Assembly: GCF_000719135.1 (NCBI RefSeq)
Contig: NZ_JOEK01000002.1
Location: 248,001 to 312,000 of the forward strand
From: Streptomyces avicenniae
GTDB lineage: Bacteria; Actinomycetota; Actinomycetes; Streptomycetales; Streptomycetaceae
Direction of reading: 5' to 3'
Length of the DNA: 64,000 nt
Numbering within the stretch: position 1 is the first letter of the stretch; the number at the start of each line of letters is the position of its first letter. The notes beneath the pieces are model-generated. The model was not told where the DNA came from. It did no database searches and was given only the letters and a program-made list of their open reading frames with translations. A program made the translations under genes and the position numbers. Below are positions 60,347 through 64,000 of the stretch, piece by piece.

Positions 60347-61843
60347 GTGACGGTGATGATGGGGATGGACATCGGGACGTCGGGGTCCAAGGGCGTCCTG
60401 GTCCGCGCGGACGGCACGCTCGTGGCGCGCGCGGAGCGGGAGCACAGGACGGACACGCCGCGCCCCGGCTGGGTGGAGCACGACGCCGAGGGCGTGTGGT
60501 GGGCCGACTTCGCCGCGCTGACCGCCGAGCTGCTCGCCGCGCTCCCGGACGGCGAACGCGTCGCCGCCGTCGGGCTCAGCGGCATCGGCCCGTGCGTCCT
60601 GCCGGTGGACGCGGACGACCGCCCGCTGCGCCCGGCGATCCTGTACGGCGTGGACACGCGCGCGGGCGCGCAGATAGCCGCGCAGCGCGCCGCGTACGGC
60701 GACGGGCCGGTGCTGGAGCGCTGCGGCTCGCCGCTCACCAGCCAGGCCGTCGGGCCCAAGCTGGCGTGGCTGCGGGAGGAGGAGCCGGAGGTGTACGGGC
60801 GCGCGCGCCGCTGGTTCATGGCCGGGTCTTTCCTGGTGCACCGGCTGACCGGCCGGTACGTGCTCGACCACCACTCGGCCAGCCAGTGCACGCCGCTGTA
60901 CGACCTGCGGCGGGGCGGCTGGATCGCCGACCGGTGCGACGGGATAGCGCCGGGCCTTGAGTGGCCCGAACTGCTGTGGCCCGGCGAGGTCGTGGGTGAG
61001 GTCACGCGGCAGGCGGCGGAGCTGACGGGCCTCGCGCCCGGCACGCCGGTGGTCGCCGGGACGATCGACGCGTGGGCCGAGGCGGTGGCCGTGGGGGCGA
61101 CGGGCCCCGGCGACCTGATGGTGATGTACGGCACGACGATGTTCCTCGCCCGCGTGATGGACGGCCCGTCCACGCCCGACGCGCGGCTGTGGACGACGCG
61201 CGGCGCGTTCCCCGGCACGTACTGCCTGGCGGCCGGCATGGCCACCTCGGGCGCCGTCACCGGCTGGCTGCGGGAGCTGACCGGCGGCGACTGGGCGACG
61301 CTGGTCCGTGAGGCGGCGGCCGTGGCGCCCGGCGCCGAGGGGCTGGTCACCCTCCCCTACTTCGCGGGCGAGCGCACCCCGCTGTTCGACCCGGACGCGC
61401 GCGGCCTCGTCGCGGGGCTGACGCTGCGGCACGGGCGCGGCCACCTGTACCGGTCGGCGCTTGAGGGCACGGCCTTCGGTGTCCGGCACAACCTTGAGGT
61501 GATGACGGAGGCCGCCGGGGTGCCCGCGCGGCGGCTGGTGGCGGTGGGCGGCGGGGCGCGTGAGCTGTGGACGCGGATCGTCAGCGACGTGACGGGGCAC
61601 GCGCAGGAGGTGCCCCGGCACACGATAGGGGCGGCGTACGGCGACGCGTTCCTGGCGGCCGTGGGCGTGGGCGCGGCGGCGCCCGGCGACATCGCGGGGT
61701 GGAACCCGGTCGTGCGGACCGTGGAGCCCGACCAGGCGACGGCTGCGGTGTACGACCGGCTGTACGGCCTGTACCGCGGCCTCTACCCGGCGACGCGCGA
61801 GGCCGCGCACGCGCTCGCGGCGCTCCAGCGCGGCGAGTGGTGA
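60347..61843 (+). CDS. FGGY-family carbohydrate kinase (xylulokinase-like)
   Basis: 498 residues. N-terminal phosphate-binding motif MGMDIGTSGSKGVLV, RPGWVEHDAEGVWWADF, the catalytic Asp region AGTIDAWAEAVAVG, and C-terminal ADENOSINE-type loop LVAVGGGARELW. Phosphorylates a sugar or polyol; the substrate is unclear. GTG 60347 is chosen because TACGGT lies 7 nt before it, leaderless layout; no Shine-Dalgarno is present. Ended by a strong hairpin. Confidence 0.9.
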   Translation: MTVMMGMDIGTSGSKGVLVRADGTLVARAEREHRTDTPRPGWVEHDAEGVWWADFAALTAELLAALPDGERVAAVGLSGIGPCVLPVDADDRPLRPAILYGVDTRAGAQIAAQRAAYGDGPVLERCGSPLTSQAVGPKLAWLREEEPEVYGRARRWFMAGSFLVHRLTGRYVLDHHSASQCTPLYDLRRGGWIADRCDGIAPGLEWPELLWPGEVVGEVTRQAAELTGLAPGTPVVAGTIDAWAEAVAVGATGPGDLMVMYGTTMFLARVMDGPSTPDARLWTTRGAFPGTYCLAAGMATSGAVTGWLRELTGGDWATLVREAAAVAPGAEGLVTLPYFAGERTPLFDPDARGLVAGLTLRHGRGHLYRSALEGTAFGVRHNLEVMTEAAGVPARRLVAVGGGARELWTRIVSDVTGHAQEVPRHTIGAAYGDAFLAAVGVGAAAPGDIAGWNPVVRTVEPDQATAAVYDRLYGLYRGLYPATREAAHALAALQRGEW

Positions 61844-61867
61844 GCGGTGAAGACGTGACGACGTGAC

Positions 61868-61901
61868 GACGGGCGGGCCCCCGCGCGGGGGCCCGCCCGT
61901 C
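61868..61901. terminator. Bidirectional terminator between FGGY kinase and CNNM gene
   Basis: Perfect 15-bp stem GACGGGCGGGCCCCC (61868-61882) / GGGGGCCCGCCCGTC (61887-61901), loop GCGC, between convergent genes. Confidence 0.9.
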
Positions 61902-61906
61902 AGGGG

Positions 61907-62932
61907 TCAGGCGGCCGGGGCGGTCGGCGGGCCGACCAGCTCCGTGAGCACGTCCTCCATCGTCACGAACCCGAGCAGCGTGCCCTTGTCGCTGGTCACG
62001 GCCGCGAGGTGCGTGGAGGCGGCGCGCATCGCGGTGAGCGCGTCGTCCAGCGGCGTGGTCGGCGCGATGCGGATGACCGGGTGCAGCGCCTCGCGGGGGA
62101 ACGGCCGGTCGCGGCCCTGGGCCTCCAGCGAGTCCTTCACGTGCAGGAAGCCGAGGACCGTGTGCCCGGGGCCCGTCACGGGGAAGCGGGAGTAGCCGGA
62201 CGTCGCGGCGGCCTGCTCCAGGCGGCGCGGCGTCACGCGGTGGTCCACCGTGACCATGCGGCCGACGGGCACCGTGATCTCCGTGACGGTGCGCGTGCCA
62301 AGCGAGAGCGCGACGCGCAGGCGTTCGCTCTCCCCCGCCTCCAGCAGCCCGGCGTCGCTGGAGTCCTGCACGATGCGCGCCAGTTCGTCGTCGGTGAAGA
62401 CGGACGCGACCTCGTCCTTCGGCTCGACCTTCAGCATCCGCAGCAGCGTGTTGGCGAAGGCGTTGATGCCGAAGATGACCGGGCGCAGCGCGCGCGTGAG
62501 GCCGACCAGGGGCGGGCCGAGGAGCAGCGCGGTGCGCTCGGGCGCGGCGAGCGCGATGTTCTTCGGCACCATCTCGCCGAAGAGCATGTGCAGGTACGTC
62601 GCGAGGGCGAGCGCGATGGCGAACGCGATCGGGTGCACCAGGGAGTGGGGCACGCCCATGGAGTCGAAGGCGGGCTCCAGGAGGTGCACGATCGCCGGTT
62701 CGGCGACCGCGCCGAGCACCAGGGAGGAGACGGTGATGCCCAGCTGGGCGGTCGCCATCATCGCGGACAGGTGCTGGAGCGCCCACAGCACGGTGCGGGC
62801 GCCGCGCTCGCCGCGTTCGGCGCGCGGTTCGATCTGGTCGCGGCGCACCGAGATCAGCGCGAACTCCGCGCCGACGAAGAACGCGTTGGTGAACAGCGTG
62901 AGCACGCCGAGGGCCAGTTGGAACGCGGTCAT
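61907..62932 (-). CDS. CNNM/CorC-type transporter-associated protein (DUF21 + CBS)
   Basis: 341 residues: N-terminal DUF21 membrane domain (about 1-170; helices such as FQLALGVLTLFTNAFFVGAEFALIS and MMATAQLGITVSSLVLGAVAEPA) and two CBS domains (about 205-330; SRFPVTGPGHTVLGFLHVKD, VTSDKGTLLGFVTMEDVLTELVG). This family (hemolysin C-like, CNNM/MpfA) is linked to Mg2+/Co2+ export. Shorter than the second copy, lacking the C-terminal CorC_HlyC domain. Its ATG overlaps the stop of the upstream CNNM gene by four bases (ATGA). Confidence 0.9.
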   Translation of the reverse strand: MTAFQLALGVLTLFTNAFFVGAEFALISVRRDQIEPRAERGERGARTVLWALQHLSAMMATAQLGITVSSLVLGAVAEPAIVHLLEPAFDSMGVPHSLVHPIAFAIALALATYLHMLFGEMVPKNIALAAPERTALLLGPPLVGLTRALRPVIFGINAFANTLLRMLKVEPKDEVASVFTDDELARIVQDSSDAGLLEAGESERLRVALSLGTRTVTEITVPVGRMVTVDHRVTPRRLEQAAATSGYSRFPVTGPGHTVLGFLHVKDSLEAQGRDRPFPREALHPVIRIAPTTPLDDALTAMRAASTHLAAVTSDKGTLLGFVTMEDVLTELVGPPTAPAA

Positions 62933-64000
62933 CGGACCTCACCCGCCGGGTCGGCGGTGGTGTGGGAGGGCTGGAGCACGTCGATGCGGACGCGGTCGGC
63001 GCGGTGGTGCGCCGTCAGCAGGACGGTGAGGCGCCAGCCGGCGACCTCGACCGTGTCGCCGATGGCGGGTATACGCGCCAGCTCGGTGGCGACGAGACCG
63101 GCGACGGTCTCGTAGGGGCCCTCGGGGGCGGCGACGCCGATCCTGGCGAGCTGGTCCACGCGCAGGCTGCCGTCGGCCTCCCAGCTCCCGGTGCCCGCGG
63201 GCGCCAGGTCGGGGTCCTCGTCCGGGTCGTGCTCGTCGCGGACCTCGCCGACGACCTCCTCGACGATGTCCTCCAGCGTGACGACCCCGGCCGTGCCGCC
63301 GTACTCGTCCACGACGACGGCGAGCGACCGGTTGCCGCGCAGCTGCTCCAGCAGGCGGTCCACGGCGACGCTGTCGGGGACGAGCAGGGCCTCGGCCATG
63401 AGGGCGGAGACGGCGGTGCCCGCGCGGTCGCCCTCGTCCAGGGTGAGGACGTCCTTGATGGAGACGACCCCGGCGATGTCGTCGAGTCCGTCGCGGTAGA
63501 CGGGGAAGCGGGACAGGCCGGTGGCGAGCGTGAGGTTGGCGGCGTCGGCCGCGGTCGCCGAGACGTGCAGCGCGTGGACGTCCACGCGCGGCGTCATGAC
63601 GTTCTCGGCGGTCAGGTCGCCGAGGTGGAGCGTGCGGACGAACAGCTCGGCCGAGTCGGAGGGCAGGACGCCCTGGGCGGCGGAGTGGCGTGCCAGGGCG
63701 ATGAGTTCCTGCGGGGTGCGGGCCGAGGCCAGCTCCTCCGTCGGTTCGAGCCCGGCGCGGCGCACGAGGTGGTTCGCCGTGTCGTTGAGGTGCCGGATGA
63801 ACGGGGCGAACGCGGCCGTGAAGGCGCGCTGCGGCCCGGCGACGGCGCGGGCGACGGTCAGCGGGCGGGAGATGGCCCAGTTCTTCGGGACCAGCTCGCC
63901 GATGACCATCAGGACCACGGTGGAGCACACGACGCCCAGCGTCACGGCCACCGGCGACACGGCGCCTTCCGGCAGCCCGGTGGCCTCCAGCGGGCCGCTC
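62929..64000 (-). CDS. CNNM/CorC-type protein (DUF21 + CBS + CorC_HlyC), 5' end outside window
   Basis: The frame is open through base 64000, so the N-terminal membrane region continues outside; 356 residues are visible. Seen: end of DUF21 (STVVLMVIGELVPKNWAISRPL), two CBS domains (ENVMTPRVDVHALHV through GVVSIKDVLTLDEGD and LAVVVDEYGGTAGVVTLEDIVEEVVGEVRDEHD), and the C-terminal CorC_HlyC domain (VDQLARIGVAAPEG, VEVAGWRLTVLLTAHHRADRVRIDV). Full-length actinobacterial homologue of CNNM metal exporters. Operon with the shorter copy (ATGA overlap). Confidence 0.92.
   Translation of the reverse strand, partial: SGPLEATGLPEGAVSPVAVTLGVVCSTVVLMVIGELVPKNWAISRPLTVARAVAGPQRAFTAAFAPFIRHLNDTANHLVRRAGLEPTEELASARTPQELIALARHSAAQGVLPSDSAELFVRTLHLGDLTAENVMTPRVDVHALHVSATAADAANLTLATGLSRFPVYRDGLDDIAGVVSIKDVLTLDEGDRAGTAVSALMAEALLVPDSVAVDRLLEQLRGNRSLAVVVDEYGGTAGVVTLEDIVEEVVGEVRDEHDPDEDPDLAPAGTGSWEADGSLRVDQLARIGVAAPEGPYETVAGLVATELARIPAIGDTVEVAGWRLTVLLTAHHRADRVRIDVLQPSHTTADPAGEVR

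Overview
The window is a high-GC actinobacterial chromosome segment, almost certainly Streptomyces. The reasons are very GC-rich third codon positions, many GTG starts, many leaderless-looking promoters (TANNNT about 6-7 nt before the start codon), and the core block hom-thrC-thrB / rho / LCP / rpmE / prfA downstream of lysA and nrtL. All names come from reading the sequence and family knowledge; no database search was run.

Layout. 1-12.95 kb (all minus): prfA (cut by the window edge), rpmE, an LCP cell-wall ligase, an HTH/aldo-keto reductase pair with a twin-dyad promoter, rho, then the lysine/threonine genes thrB, thrC, hom, lysA, and nrtL with a single-domain response regulator. 13.1-14.4 kb: tRNA-Arg(CCG) followed by a lower-GC scar holding an integrase remnant, an Imm53-type immunity gene and an unknown gene. 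14.5-18.2 kb: AraC-type and GlxA-type regulators, two cupins, an HNH nuclease. 18.2-20.7 kb: an ECF sigma/anti-sigma system with a DUF2231 membrane protein and a repeat lipoprotein. 20.8-23.5 kb: cobalamin riboswitch and metE. 23.5-26.4 kb: two endolysin-like hydrolases and an AraC regulator. 26.6-28.9 kb: helR behind a rifamycin-associated element. 28.9-39.4 kb: housekeeping and accessory genes (DsbA/FrnE, DUF6493 + SWIM, MFS exporter, VOC protein, FAD amine-oxidase-like enzyme, lipoprotein). 39.7-46.9 kb: a putative cysteine-type leader peptide, a C-rich rut-like leader and a tightly coupled operon. That operon encodes an SsuCB-like ABC transporter, its lipoprotein receptor and two copies of an AprA-like flavoprotein plus AprB-like 2x[4Fe-4S] ferredoxin pair. 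47-51 kb: aldo-keto reductase, MmyB-type XRE regulator, ABC exporter. 51.8-59.4 kb: a large SARP regulator, a divergent STAND ATPase carrying a RHIM/BASS-like motif, and a two-gene unknown/glycerophosphotransferase-like operon whose promoter carries three 11-bp direct repeats of SARP type. 59.5-64 kb: Fpg/Nei glycosylase, FGGY kinase, two CNNM/CBS proteins (the second cut by the window edge).

Most interesting systems. (1) The duplicated AprAB-like redox modules embedded in a sulfonate-type ABC transporter operon under apparent leader-peptide control; I know of no described pathway with this composition. (2) Three promoters sharing GTGAAC(C/T)-N14-CTCGTG, which define a compact ECF regulon. 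(3) The SARP / STAND / target-operon set linked by helical-turn direct repeats. (4) The helR gene with its RAE.
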